DNA of 64,000 bases from Pseudomonas bharatica CSV86 (GTDB lineage: Bacteria > Pseudomonadota > Gammaproteobacteria > Pseudomonadales > Pseudomonadaceae): assembly GCF_000319305.2 (NCBI RefSeq), contig NZ_AMWJ02000002.1:1178001-1242000 (forward strand). Reading direction: 5' to 3'. The notes beneath the pieces are model-generated. The model did no database searches, was not told where the DNA came from, and saw nothing but the letters and a program-made list of their open reading frames with translations. Below, one piece after another: positions 9,067-18,686 of this stretch (positions within the stretch are counted from its first letter, which is position 1; each line of letters begins with the position of its first letter). Position numbers and translations under genes: made by a program.

Positions 9067-11333
9067 CCCTGGGCACTCCCGATCAGCTCGACTACGGCAT
9101 CCAGCAAGGCGTCGTCATGGAAACTCGCCTTGGCCAAATAATAGTCAGCCCCGGCATCCAGCCCGCGCCGTCGGTCTTCTTCCCGGTCCTTGTAGGACAC
9201 CACCATGACCGGCAGCGATTGCAGGCGGCTGTCGCGGCGCACCAGCGTCACCAGCTCGATACCGTCCATGCGCGGCATGTCGATATCGGTAATGAGCAGG
9301 TCGAAATCCTCGCTGCGCAGGGCGTTCCAGCCGTCCATGCCGTCCACCGCCACCGCCACCTGGTAGCCGCGGTTGCTTAGCAGCTTGCGTTGCAGCTCGC
9401 GCACGGTGAGCGAGTCGTCTACCACCAGCACGCGCTTGCGCGCCGCTTCACGGGCACTGCCGCGGCGCTCGATACGCTCCAGGCGGCCGGTACCGAGCAG
9501 TTTTTCCACCGAACGCAGCAGGTCCTCGACATCGACGATCAACACCACCGAACCGTCGTCCAGCAAGGCCCCGGCAGAAATGTCCTGGACCTTGCCCAGG
9601 CGCGAATCCAGCGGCATGACCACCAGCACGCGCTCGCCGACCAGGCGGTCGACGGCCACGCCGTACAGCGTCTCGCGCTCGCGGATCACCACCACCTTGA
9701 TGCTCTGCTCGCTGTTCTGGCCGACCGGCCGATTGAGCAACTGGCTGGCCGACACCAGGCCCACGGCCCGGCCTTCGTGCCAGAACTGCTGGCGCCCCTC
9801 GATCTGCACGATCGCCTCGGCGGACAGTTCCAGGGTGCGTTCGATATGAGCCAGGGGGAAGGCGTAGGCTTCGCCGCTCACCTGCACCACCAGGCTGCGC
9901 ACCACCGACAGGGTCAGCGGGACTTCCAGATGGAAGCGACTGCCGCTGCCGTCGCCCTGGGTCATCCCGACCTGGCCGCGCAACTGGCGGACCATGTGCT
10001 GCACCGCGTCCAGGCCGACACCGCGCCCGGACACCTCGGTAACCTTGTCGCGCAGGCTGAAGCCGGGCAGGAAGAGGAAGGTCAGCAGCTCCGCCTCGCT
10101 CATCTGCGCCACGGTCTCGGCCGGTGACAGATTGCGCTCTACGATGCTGCGACGCAGGCGCTGCAGATCGACGCCGCCGCCATCGTCGCTCAATTCGAGC
10201 ATCAGCAATCCGGCCTGGTGGGAAGCGCGCAAGCGGATGGTGCCTTCCGCCGGCTTGCCCGCGGCCAGGCGCTGCTCCGGCAGTTCGATGCCGTGATCGA
10301 CGGCATTGCGCAGCAGATGGGTCAGCGGCGCTTCGAGTTTTTCCAGCACGTCGCGGTCCACCTGGGTCTTCTCGCCTTCGACTTCCAGGCGCACCTGCTT
10401 GCCGAGGGAACGTCCCAGGTCGCGGACCATGCGGCTCTGTCCGGCCAGCACGTCGGCGAACGGGCGCATGCGACAGGCCAGGGCCATGTCGTAGAGGTTC
10501 TGCGCGCGCTGCCCGGCCTGCCAGCCCAGCTCGTCGAGATCGACCACCTGCTGCTGCAGCATCTGTTGTGCTTCGCCCAGCAACTGTTGGGTCAGGGCCA
10601 GGGCCTGGTGAATGTCTTCACCCTGCCCGCCGGCCTCGATCTGCGCCTTGAGTTCGTCGAGGACGCGCAGGCTCTGGCCCTGCACGCGCTTGAGGCGCTG
10701 CAGGGTGGCCAGGAACGGCTTGAAGCGCTGGGTTTCCACCAGGGCCTTGCTGGACAGGTCGAGCAGGCTGTTGAGGCGCTCGGCCGTGACCCGCAGGACC
10801 CGTTCGCCACCCTCGACCGCCTTGCCCTTGGACACCGTTCGCGGTTCGGGCTCGGCTGGCGGCTCCTCGGGCGCAGCCGCTGCCACGGTCTCTGGCTCCG
10901 GCTCGGGCACCGGTGGCACAACCGGCACCGGTGCCGGCGCAGCACCGGGCTGCAACAGCTCGGCCACCTGCACCAGGTACGCCTGCACCGCCGCGTCCAC
11001 CGACGTATCCCCCGGCGTGGCAATACGCATCAGCAGATCGGTGCCCTGCAGCAACGCATCGATATGTTCCGGACGCAGGCGCAGGCGCCCTTCCTGGGCT
11101 TCCACCAGGCAATCTTCCATGACATGGGCCACGCTGACCCCGGCATCGATGCCGACGATCCGTGCCGCGCCCTTGAGCGAGTGCGCAGCACGCATGCACG
11201 CCTCGAGCTGGTCGGCCTGGGCCGGATTGCGCTCGAGCGCCAGCAGCCCGGCGCTGAGCACCTGGGTCTGGGCTTCGGCTTCGAGGCTGAACAGCTCCAG
11301 CAACGAGGCATCGCGCATCTGCTCTGGGGTCAT
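9063..11333 (-). CDS. wspE: WspE, hybrid CheA-like histidine kinase
   Basis: WspE is the kinase of the surface-sensing array and phosphorylates WspR and WspF. Domains in order over 756 residues: an HPt domain with phosphorylated His about 51 (AAHSLKGAARI), an Ala/Pro/Glu-rich linker near 130-180, a dimerisation region, the ATPase domain with N-box RNAVDHGIE and G-boxes, a CheW-like regulatory domain, and a C-terminal receiver with Asp in LLITDIDMPRMDG. All key residues are present. It starts on an ATGA overlap with wspD and ends on one with wspF. Confidence 0.97.
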   Translation of the reverse strand: MTPEQMRDASLLELFSLEAEAQTQVLSAGLLALERNPAQADQLEACMRAAHSLKGAARIVGIDAGVSVAHVMEDCLVEAQEGRLRLRPEHIDALLQGTDLLMRIATPGDTSVDAAVQAYLVQVAELLQPGAAPAPVPVVPPVPEPEPETVAAAAPEEPPAEPEPRTVSKGKAVEGGERVLRVTAERLNSLLDLSSKALVETQRFKPFLATLQRLKRVQGQSLRVLDELKAQIEAGGQGEDIHQALALTQQLLGEAQQMLQQQVVDLDELGWQAGQRAQNLYDMALACRMRPFADVLAGQSRMVRDLGRSLGKQVRLEVEGEKTQVDRDVLEKLEAPLTHLLRNAVDHGIELPEQRLAAGKPAEGTIRLRASHQAGLLMLELSDDGGGVDLQRLRRSIVERNLSPAETVAQMSEAELLTFLFLPGFSLRDKVTEVSGRGVGLDAVQHMVRQLRGQVGMTQGDGSGSRFHLEVPLTLSVVRSLVVQVSGEAYAFPLAHIERTLELSAEAIVQIEGRQQFWHEGRAVGLVSASQLLNRPVGQNSEQSIKVVVIRERETLYGVAVDRLVGERVLVVMPLDSRLGKVQDISAGALLDDGSVVLIVDVEDLLRSVEKLLGTGRLERIERRGSAREAARKRVLVVDDSLTVRELQRKLLSNRGYQVAVAVDGMDGWNALRSEDFDLLITDIDMPRMDGIELVTLVRRDSRLQSLPVMVVSYKDREEDRRRGLDAGADYYLAKASFHDDALLDAVVELIGSAQG

Positions 11334-11988
11334 GAAAGGCTCCGCTCGACTGCAGACAACAACTGGTCTTCATCCAGGATTCGCACGCTTCGCCCGCGCC
11401 ATTGAAGGATGTGCCGGGTAAAACGGTTTTCGTGGGCGGTTTCGCCGCGCAGGCGCAGGTCGAGGGCGTGGATGCCGTCCACCTCGTCCACCGGCAGCAC
11501 CACCGCGCCGCCCCTGGCAGCCAGGATCAGCATGCGCGGCATGACCCGGCCGGTACCGGGCGGGGCTTCGGTCAGCTCCAGCCCGAGCAGGTCACCGAGG
11601 GCCAGGCAAGGCACCAGTGCGCCGCGCACATTGGCCACCCCAGCAGCATCCGCGAGCGCTGGTGCGGCAGCGAGTGCACCGGTTGCACCGGCGCCACTTC
11701 GGCCAGGCAGCGGGTGGCCAGGGCCAGCCATTCCTCACCGAGACGGAACAGCAGCAGCGAAGGCCCCTGCTCCGCCTGTTCCTCGACCACTTCGCGGACA
11801 TGGGCGTCCTGGGCCAGGGCATAACGGTCCAGCAGGCGCGTGGCCGCAGCGGCATACACCGGGCAATTGCGACAATGCACATGCTCCTCGAGCAACGGGC
11901 AGCTCTTGTCGCCGTGCACACCGATGCGGTTCCAGCAATCGTCGATGCGCTGCACATCGCCGGTCAGCACGTTGATTCCTTCGCTCAT
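11330..11988 (-). pseudogene. wspD: WspD, CheW-like coupling protein (frameshifted)
   Basis: WspD is one of two CheW-like adaptors linking WspA to WspE. The first part (from 11988) has the CPLL...HCRNCPVY cysteine-rich N-terminus and the start of a CheW domain, but that frame goes out of register near 11640 after RSRMLLG. The rest (GVANVRGALVPCLALGD and on to 11330) continues in the next frame. Adding one G to the GGGG run (CCCC on the plus strand, 11638-11641) restores 219 residues. As read, the coupling domain is truncated. The same type of defect in seven other genes of the window suggests a consensus error. Confidence 0.9.
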
Positions 11989-13247
11989 CGATCAGCCTCC
12001 CGCTCGCGCCGCGCGGCGCGCTCCTGCAAGCGCCGGGCGCCGGCCGTATCGCCCCGCGAGGCGAGCAATGCCGCCAGGTGGGCCAGGGCCTCGGGATGCT
12101 GCGGTTCCAGATACAGCGCCTTGCGGTACTGGTTGACGGCGTCGCTGCTGTCGCCGGCGGTGTCGCTGAGCAGCCCCAGCCAGTAGAACACCTGGGCCGA
12201 AGGCTCGAACTGCTTGAGGTAACGCTGGCAGGCGGCGCGGGCCTGCTCGCTGTTGCCGGCATTGGCGAGGACGGCGATCTGCGCCAGCAATTCGCCGGGC
12301 TGCTCGTTGCGCGCGGGCTGCGCCGGTCCAGGGGCCGGCGCGGGGATCCTGCGCCGCGCAGGTGGCGGCGCGGCCACTGCGGCCTGACGCAGCGGCGCGG
12401 CCCGAGGCGCTGCTACCTGCGCGGCCGGGCGCGGCGCCGGCATGGCTTCGGCGACCTGGCGGACATAGGCGAACGACTGGGCGATGCCCACCGGGCGCAT
12501 GCCCAGGCGCGCCAGCAGGCTGCCTTCGGCCGGGCCGATGAACAGCACGCCATCGGCATGGGTCAGGTTCTTCAGCACTTCGAATACGCGCTGCTGGGTC
12601 GCCAGGTCGAAATAGATCAGCAGGTTGCGGCAGAACACGAAGTCATAACTGCCCTGGCGAACCAGCAGGGCCGGGTCCAGCACATTGCCAACCTCGAAAC
12701 GCACCTGGCGCTGCACCCGTGCGTCGAGCTCATGGCCCTCCTCGCTTGCGCTGAAATGTCGCTCGCGAAACGCCTGGTCGGGCCCGCGGAAGGAGTTGCG
12801 CCCATACAGGGCGCGCTGGGCACGGGCAATGGAATTGGGGCTGATGTCCATGGCCTCGACCGTGAACGCCTGGGCCGGCACACCGCCGTCGAGCAGGGCC
12901 ATCGCAATGGAATAGGGCTCCTCGCCGGTGGAACAGGGCAGGCTGAGAATCTTCAGAGACCGCGCACCGCCCAGTTCCGCCAGGCGTTTGCGCGCCAGTT
13001 CCAGAAGCGCAGCGAAGGACTCCGGATAGCGGAAGAACCAGGTCTCGGGAACGATCACCGCCTCGATCAGTGCTTGCTGTTCGGCGTGGGACTGCTGCAA
13101 CTGCACCCAGTAATCGTCCAGGTCATTGGCCGCCAGCGCCGCGCAACGCTGGCGCAGGGCGCGCTCGACCATCTGCTCGCCGACCGAGCTGACATCCAGC
13201 CCGATGCGCTCCTGAAGAAAACGGAAGAAACGCCGCTCGATGGTCAT
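11985..13247 (-). CDS. wspC: WspC, CheR-like methyltransferase with TPR
   Basis: WspC methylates glutamates of the receptor WspA using S-adenosylmethionine and opposes WspF. The 420-residue protein has an N-terminal CheR domain (about 1-265, with LSLPCSTGEEPYS as the SAM-binding region and VFCRNLLIYFD), an Ala/Pro-rich linker, and C-terminal TPR helices (about 330-415). I placed the start at 13247 because that ATG overlaps the wspB stop (ATGA); the frame is open further upstream but that would bury most of the C-terminus of wspB. Confidence 0.95.
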   Translation of the reverse strand: MTIERRFFRFLQERIGLDVSSVGEQMVERALRQRCAALAANDLDDYWVQLQQSHAEQQALIEAVIVPETWFFRYPESFAALLELARKRLAELGGARSLKILSLPCSTGEEPYSIAMALLDGGVPAQAFTVEAMDISPNSIARAQRALYGRNSFRGPDQAFRERHFSASEEGHELDARVQRQVRFEVGNVLDPALLVRQGSYDFVFCRNLLIYFDLATQQRVFEVLKNLTHADGVLFIGPAEGSLLARLGMRPVGIAQSFAYVRQVAEAMPAPRPAAQVAAPRAAPLRQAAVAAPPPARRRIPAPAPGPAQPARNEQPGELLAQIAVLANAGNSEQARAACQRYLKQFEPSAQVFYWLGLLSDTAGDSSDAVNQYRKALYLEPQHPEALAHLAALLASRGDTAGARRLQERAARREREADR

Positions 13248-13759
13248 GCCGGGCCCCCGTCGGCGGGGAACAGCATCGAACGCACCTGCTCGTCGAGCAG
13301 GTCCTGCACGCCGATCCATTGCAACAGGCCATCGGCATCCTCGCGCACCGGGCCGAGATAAGGCGCCTCGCGGTTGTCCACGCCGTAGGGGCGGAACTGT
13401 GCCGGATCGCAGCGCAGGGTATCGCTGGCCTGTTCGAGGATCAGCCCGAGCAGCAGGTCCGGCCGCGCCGGATCGAAACGGTAATGCACCAGCACCAGGC
13501 GCGTGCTGGTGCGCTGCGGCGCTGGCGTACCGAAGGTCAGGGCGCTGACATCAATCACCGGCACCAGCACGCCACGGTGGGCCAGAACCCCGGCGACATA
13601 GCCCGGAGCATGGGGCAGCGGTTTCAAGGGCAGGCGCGGCAACACCTCGGCGACTTCCCGGGTGTCCAGGGCAAAACGCTCGGCGCCGATACGGAACACC
13701 AGGAACAGGCGTTCCTGGCAAGCCGCGTCCGGGCTGCGGCGGGGCGTGGGCTCGGTCAT
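13244..13759 (-). CDS. wspB: WspB, CheW-like coupling protein
   Basis: WspB is the second CheW-like adaptor of the Wsp array. The 171-residue product is essentially one CheW domain (LFLVFRIGAERFALDT near the start, then GVLAHRGVLVPVIDV). The start at 13759 lies eight bases after the wspA stop; a Met ten codons upstream would overlap wspA and is less likely. It ends in an ATGA overlap with wspC. Unlike wspD it is intact. Confidence 0.95.
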   Translation of the reverse strand: MTEPTPRRSPDAACQERLFLVFRIGAERFALDTREVAEVLPRLPLKPLPHAPGYVAGVLAHRGVLVPVIDVSALTFGTPAPQRTSTRLVLVHYRFDPARPDLLLGLILEQASDTLRCDPAQFRPYGVDNREAPYLGPVREDADGLLQWIGVQDLLDEQVRSMLFPADGGPA

Positions 13760-13766
13760 CGTCACG

Positions 13767-15389
13767 TCAGACTTTGAACCGCGAGACACCGCCGCGCAGA
13801 CCGACCGCGACCTGGCTCAATTCGTCGATGGCAAAACTGGCCTGGCGCAACGACTCCACGGTCTGGCTGCTGGCATCGCTGAGCTGGGCCAGGGCGTGGT
13901 TGATCTGCTCGGCGCCCGTGGCCTGGGCCTGCATGCCTTCGTTGACCATCAGCACCCGCGGCGCCAGGGCCTGGACCTGATGGATGATCTGGCTCAACTG
14001 CTCGCCGACCTGCTGGACCTCGAACATGCCGCGGCGCACTTCCTCGGAAAACTTGTCCATGCCCATCACCCCGGCGGAGACCGCCGACTGGATCTCGCGG
14101 ACCATCTGCTCGATGTCGTAGGTGGCCACGGCGGTCTGGTCGGCCAGGCGGCGCACCTCGGTGGCGACCACTGCAAAACCGCGACCGTACTCGCCAGCCT
14201 TCTCGGCCTCGATCGCCGCGTTGAGCGACAGCAGGTTGGTCTGGTCGGCGACCTTGACGATGGTCACCACCACCTGGTTGATGTTGCCGGCCTTCTCGTT
14301 GAGGATCGCCAGCTTGTTGTTCACCAGGTCGGCGGCGCCCATCACCTGGTGCATGGTTTCCTCCATGCGCGCCAGCCCTTGCTGGCCGGAGCCGGCGAGC
14401 ACCGAGGCCTGGTCGGCGGCGGTGGTCACTTCGGTCATGGTGCGCACCAGGTCGCGGGAGGTGGCGGCGATTTCCCGCGAGGTGGCGCCGATCTCGGTGG
14501 TGGTGGCCGCGGTTTCGGTGGCCGTGGCCTGCTGCTGCTTGGAAGTGGCGGCGATCTCGGTCACCGACGTGGTCACCTGCACCGAGGACCGCTGGGCCTG
14601 GGAGACCAGGCCGGTGAGTTCGCTGACCATTTCGTTGAACCCGGTTTCCACCGCGCCGAACTCGTCGTTGCGCTCCAGGTTCATGCGTACGCTGAGGTCG
14701 CCGCCGCGCAGGGTTTCCAGGGAGCGCACGATACGCTGCATGGGCTCGGTAATGACCCGCATCAGCAACAGGCCGCAAACGCCGGCGGCGATCACCGCCA
14801 GGATCAGCGACACCACCATGCTCAGCTTGGCGGTACTCACTGCCGAAACGATGCTGTCGGTGGCCTGGTCGGCATAGCGACGGTTCCAGTCGATCAGGTT
14901 GTTGACGCTCTTGCGCCCGGCGGCCCAGGTCGGCATCAGGTCTTCCAGGAGCACGCGCTGGGCTTCGGCGTAGTCCTGCTTGCCGTAGGCGTTGAGCACG
15001 GTGGTGAGGTACTGCTTGTACTCGGCGACCATGCCTTCGAACTGGGCGAAGTTGGCCTGGTCTTCCGAGTCGTTCATGGTCTTGCGGTAGTTGCCCATCT
15101 GCTGCTGCAGGTGCTCGTCGTAGCTCCTGTACAAGGCCATGTCGGCATCGGTCAGCGCGCGCCGGTCGTTGAGGCCGACCAGGCGCTGGGTCAGGATGAA
15201 ACTGTCAACCCAGGCGCTGCGGATCATCGAGCTGTAGTAGACGCCGGGCATGCTGTCGGCACGGACTGCCTGCTCGCTTTCCTCGATGGTGATCAACCGC
15301 GAATAGGCGGCGACCACCATCAACGACATGATGGCGATGATCACGGCGAAACTTGCCAGGATCCGTTGGCGCAATGTCCAGTTCTTCAC
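13767..15389 (-). CDS. wspA: WspA, methyl-accepting chemoreceptor
   Basis: WspA is the membrane receptor that responds to surface contact. The 540-residue protein has a first membrane segment (about 10-29), a periplasmic four-helix-bundle sensor, a second membrane segment (about 190-212), a HAMP domain, and a long cytoplasmic coiled coil with the conserved hairpin tip (NLLSLNAAIEAEKAGEYGRGF). It is the first gene of the operon, and the non-coding stretch before it (15390-15527) should hold the promoter, though no clear consensus was picked out. Confidence 0.97.
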   Translation of the reverse strand: MKNWTLRQRILASFAVIIAIMSLMVVAAYSRLITIEESEQAVRADSMPGVYYSSMIRSAWVDSFILTQRLVGLNDRRALTDADMALYRSYDEHLQQQMGNYRKTMNDSEDQANFAQFEGMVAEYKQYLTTVLNAYGKQDYAEAQRVLLEDLMPTWAAGRKSVNNLIDWNRRYADQATDSIVSAVSTAKLSMVVSLILAVIAAGVCGLLLMRVITEPMQRIVRSLETLRGGDLSVRMNLERNDEFGAVETGFNEMVSELTGLVSQAQRSSVQVTTSVTEIAATSKQQQATATETAATTTEIGATSREIAATSRDLVRTMTEVTTAADQASVLAGSGQQGLARMEETMHQVMGAADLVNNKLAILNEKAGNINQVVVTIVKVADQTNLLSLNAAIEAEKAGEYGRGFAVVATEVRRLADQTAVATYDIEQMVREIQSAVSAGVMGMDKFSEEVRRGMFEVQQVGEQLSQIIHQVQALAPRVLMVNEGMQAQATGAEQINHALAQLSDASSQTVESLRQASFAIDELSQVAVGLRGGVSRFKV

Positions 15390-15527
15390 AATCAGCCCTC
15401 GAGCGTTGTACGCGGCAGGAAAAATGGGCTGATTATAGCCTAGGGCCTACGTATCGATAGGACTGATCCTACAGGGTTGATTGGGCAAAATGGCGACGCG
15501 CCGTGGCCATTTGCCCGGTTTGTTGAC

Positions 15528-16207
15528 TCAGGTCGCACGAACCTGACGTTCCAGCTCGGCTTTCAGCGCCGGATCGAGGCGCAACTGCTTGGCCAGTTCG
15601 TCGAGGTAGGCGCGCTCCATGAAATGCTCCTCGTCCACCAGCATCACGCTGGCCAGGTACATTTCCGCAGCCATTTCCGGGTGGTGGCAGCACGCGCGAC
15701 CTCGGCCGGGTCCAGCGGCTTGCCCAGCTCGGCGTGCAGCCAGTGCTGCAGATCGCGGTCATCGCCGGACAGCCTGACGAACTCGCCCTCGATCAGTTCC
15801 CGCTCGCGTTCATCCACATGGCCGTCGGCCCTGGCGGCGGCGACCAGCGCCTTGAGGATCGCCTGGCTATGCTGCTCCACCTGGGCCGGGGGCAGCCGGT
15901 CGACGGTCTGCGGCTCGCCCTTGGGCGCTGCCGCCTGCTGCGCCTGCCAGTTGCCATAGGCCTTGTAGGCCAGCACGCCAAGCGCCGCCAGGCCACCGTA
16001 GGCCAGGGCCTTGCCGCCGTATTTGCGGGCTTTCTTGCTGCCCATCAGCACACCCAGCGCCCCGGCCGCCGCCGCGCCGCCGCCCATGCCGGAAAGCAGG
16101 CTGCCCAGCCCGCCGCCGCTTTTCGATGCGCCGGGCGCGCCGGTCTGTTTTTGCAGCAGGTCCTGCCCGGACCTGAGCAGTTGATCGAGCAAACCTCGGG
16201 TATTCAT
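15528..16207 (-). pseudogene. DUF533/TerB-like membrane-associated protein (frameshifted)
   Basis: The start at 16207 follows GAGGAGC. The N-terminal half is Gly/Ala-rich (GLGSLLSGMGGG) with a hydrophobic stretch at about 50-90, and the C-terminal half is a helical TerB-like domain, the arrangement of the DUF533 (YebE-type) family of inner-membrane-associated proteins. The open frame runs off the family at a CCC run (GGG on the plus strand, 15679-15681) and stops at 15644. With one extra base the frame continues through EMAAEMYLASVMLVDEEHF to 15528 and gives 226 residues. Function in the cell is not known. Confidence 0.85.
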
Positions 16208-16548
16208 TGCAATGCTCCTCGGAGAATCAATGTAGGAAAAATCCATTGACTGTTAAGAGAGGCATGCTACCCGGGGTTTCCCGAAAGCAGGATGAAAATC
16301 TATTTCCGGTAATGACAAAGGACCGGTTGGCAAACGTATCAGGTTCAACAGTCGGGAAATGATTCAGCACACAGTTTCGCAGTTGCCCTTTTCGATAAAT
16401 CAACTAGCGCCTAACTTCCAGAAGGTCACTGGTTTTATCTGGACGACTACTTATAGCGATTTCTAATAACCCTGCCTTGGTATTAATCCGAACTCTCTAC
16501 TAACGTCTCAGCAGTCTTGTAACACGCGTTCTTTGAAAGGAGTCGAAG
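16208..16548. other. Divergent intergenic region, 341 bp
   Basis: This gap separates the minus-strand DUF533 gene from the plus-strand accessory locus and is less GC-rich than its surroundings, as expected for a promoter region. I saw no gene, RNA or repeat and could not assign a convincing -35/-10 pair. Confidence 0.5.
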
Positions 16549-16953
16549 ATGAAGACAGTCCTCGGGCGTTGCCTCCCCGCCGGCCTCGTCGCCATGGGGT
16601 TGCTGCTGGTCGGATGCAGCAGCATCGACGCCCGCACCACCGAGTATGTCGGCGCACCCCACGCTGCGCCTACGTCTGCCGCCCAGGTGGCGGTGCTGCG
16701 CACGGAACCGACCCGCCCTCATGTACGCCTCGGCGAAGTCCTGATCGATGCCAGTATCGAACCGCCGCCGGCCATCAGCGAAGTCGAGCAGAAGTTGCGC
16801 GAACAGGCCGCCAGCATTGGCGGGGATGCCGCCGTCGTGGTCTACGACCGCATCCAGCCCGTCGCCACCTATGTCGAAGGTCCGTTATGGAACCGCGATA
16901 TCCGCGATGTCGAGGGGCGCAAGCTCAAGGCCGTGGTCATCAAGTACCAGTAG
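16549..16953 (+). CDS. Small predicted lipoprotein
   Basis: The 134-residue product has a lipobox (LLVGC, Cys about 24) after a typical signal peptide, and a strong AAAGGAG site precedes the ATG. The mature domain contains IGGDAAVVVYDR near its end, a pattern shared by several small envelope lipoproteins that I recognise only generally. It is the first gene of the plus-strand locus, 78 bp before the outer-membrane channel, and may or may not belong to the same transcript. Function unknown. Confidence 0.8.
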   Translation: MKTVLGRCLPAGLVAMGLLLVGCSSIDARTTEYVGAPHAAPTSAAQVAVLRTEPTRPHVRLGEVLIDASIEPPPAISEVEQKLREQAASIGGDAAVVVYDRIQPVATYVEGPLWNRDIRDVEGRKLKAVVIKYQ

Positions 16954-17031
16954 TTTCGCTCGTTGAACAACAGCGTTATCCGAATAGCGCGGGATGCACT
17001 CGTCCGTTACTTGAATTGCAAGGAATGTCGT

Positions 17032-17931
17032 ATGGGGATTCGTCGTATTTTCCTGTCCATGTCCCTAATGCTGGGCATTGCCAGCCCGGCCCTGGCCGAT
17101 AATGCCCGCGACTGGCAGAACACCCCGATCGACCTGAACATGGTGTTCGGCTACTACAACCGGATCGACACCAACACCCCCATCGACACCACCCTGCCCA
17201 TCGACGGGCTATCGCTCAATGCCGACCTCTACCTGTTCCGCTACGCCCGCAGCTTCGCCATCGACGGGCGCAACAGCGCCATCCAGTTGATCCAGCCCTA
17301 CGCCGATGTCTCGGCGTCGTTCGATGATGCGCGCTTCTTCGATGGCACCAAGCACAACGGCGGCATGGGCGATACCCAGGTGGTCTTCGCCCACAATTTC
17401 TTCGGCGGCCCGGCCCTGACCGCCGAGGAGTTCGCCAAGTGGACCCCGGAAACCTTCATGAGCGGCGCGCTGTGGGTGACGCTACCCAACGGCGATTACG
17501 ACAAGGACCGGGTGATCAATATCGGCGCCAATCGCTGGGTGGTGAAGCCGGAGATCGCCTTCGGCCACCCCATCGGCCCGACCTGGCTGGAAATCAACGG
17601 CTACGTCTCGCTGTACGGCGACAACGACGACTACCTCGGTGACAGCAAGCTGGAGCAGAAGCCGCTGTACGCCGTGGAAGGGCACTACAGCTACAGCGTC
17701 AACCGCGCATTGTGGGTGTCGTTCGACGCGACCTACAGCACCGGTGGCGAAACCCGCGTAGACGGCGTGGACCAGGACAACAAGCAATCCAACACCCTGC
17801 TCGGTGCCAGCCTGGGCTTCATGCTTTCGCCGCAGTTCGGCGGGCTGGTGGCCTACACCGATACGGTCTCGGAACGCACCGGCTCGCCGGACGTGAACAC
17901 CTGGACCCTGCGCCTGCAGTACGTCTGGTAA
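17032..17931 (+). CDS. Outer-membrane channel of the MetA/phenol-degradation type
   Basis: The start at 17032 follows AAGGAATG and gives a signal peptide cleaved after SPALA. The 299-residue protein is rich in alternating aromatic and polar stretches and ends in LRLQYVW, the terminal aromatic typical of outer-membrane beta-barrels. It resembles the 'MetA pathway of phenol degradation' transporter family (PF13557), which is proposed to pass small hydrophobic molecules. It lies 11 bp before the DUF2092 gene with an AAGGAGG site between them, so the two are co-transcribed. Confidence 0.8.
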   Translation: MGIRRIFLSMSLMLGIASPALADNARDWQNTPIDLNMVFGYYNRIDTNTPIDTTLPIDGLSLNADLYLFRYARSFAIDGRNSAIQLIQPYADVSASFDDARFFDGTKHNGGMGDTQVVFAHNFFGGPALTAEEFAKWTPETFMSGALWVTLPNGDYDKDRVINIGANRWVVKPEIAFGHPIGPTWLEINGYVSLYGDNDDYLGDSKLEQKPLYAVEGHYSYSVNRALWVSFDATYSTGGETRVDGVDQDNKQSNTLLGASLGFMLSPQFGGLVAYTDTVSERTGSPDVNTWTLRLQYVW

Positions 17932-17942
17932 GGAGGCACGGC

Positions 17943-18686
17943 ATGAAACCGCGTCATATCGCCCTTGCCCTGCTCCTGGCCTGCGGCTGCGCCCAGGCCG
18001 CCGACAAGAACGAGCGCGACCCCGCCGCCCTCGCCGCGCTGTCCTCGATGGGCAGCTACCTGCAGGGCCTGGACCGCTTCAGCCTGAGCACCCGCAGCGA
18101 AACCGACCAGCAACTGGACAGCGGCCAGACCATCGCCTTCCAGCACCATACCCAGGTACTCGCGGTGCGGCCCGACAAGCTCTACGTCAATGTCGACCAG
18201 GCCGGAGCCAGCCGCCGCTTCTTTTATGACGGCAAGCACTTCACCCTCTACGACCAGCGCCTGAACTACTACACCCGGGAGCCTGCGCCCGAGAGCATCG
18301 ACAAGCTCCTGGACCTGCTGGACGACCGCTACGGCATCGAGCTGCCATTGGCCGACCTGTTCCGCTGGAGCCCCGGCACCGCCGACGAGGTGGGCATCAG
18401 CCAGGCCTACACCATCGGCAAGGACAGCATCGATGGCCAGCGCTGCGTGCATTACGCCTACCGCCAGCCCGAGATCGACTGGCAACTGTGGCTGCGCGAA
18501 GGTCCGCAGCCGCTGCCCTGCCGCCTGGTGATCACCCGCCGCGACGACGCCGAGCGGCCCCGGCACAGCGTCAGCTTTGCCTGGGACCTGAGCTCGCCGA
18601 TCAGCCCGGACGCGTTTGCCTTTACCCCGCCAGCCAAGGCGCTGCCGGTGCCGCTGGTGCAATTGCGCGCAGGAGAACGACCATGA
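17943..18686 (+). CDS. Periplasmic DUF2092 protein
   Basis: The 247-residue product begins with a Sec signal (cleaved after CAQA) and continues as a soluble, LolA-like beta domain: repeated segments of the type YVNVDQAG, FYDGKHFTLYD and LNYYTREPAP fit the DUF2092 family. Members are periplasmic and may bind lipids or hydrophobic ligands; this is inference from fold similarity to LolA. It follows AAGGAGG and overlaps the next gene by ATGA, so it is part of a coupled operon. Confidence 0.85.
   Translation: MKPRHIALALLLACGCAQAADKNERDPAALAALSSMGSYLQGLDRFSLSTRSETDQQLDSGQTIAFQHHTQVLAVRPDKLYVNVDQAGASRRFFYDGKHFTLYDQRLNYYTREPAPESIDKLLDLLDDRYGIELPLADLFRWSPGTADEVGISQAYTIGKDSIDGQRCVHYAYRQPEIDWQLWLREGPQPLPCRLVITRRDDAERPRHSVSFAWDLSSPISPDAFAFTPPAKALPVPLVQLRAGERP

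Noticed and set aside
13247..13319. A longer wspC starting at 13319
   Set aside because: The extra 24 residues are Arg/Ala-rich, overlap the wspB end, and the ATG at 13247 makes the ATGA overlap seen between most other wsp genes.
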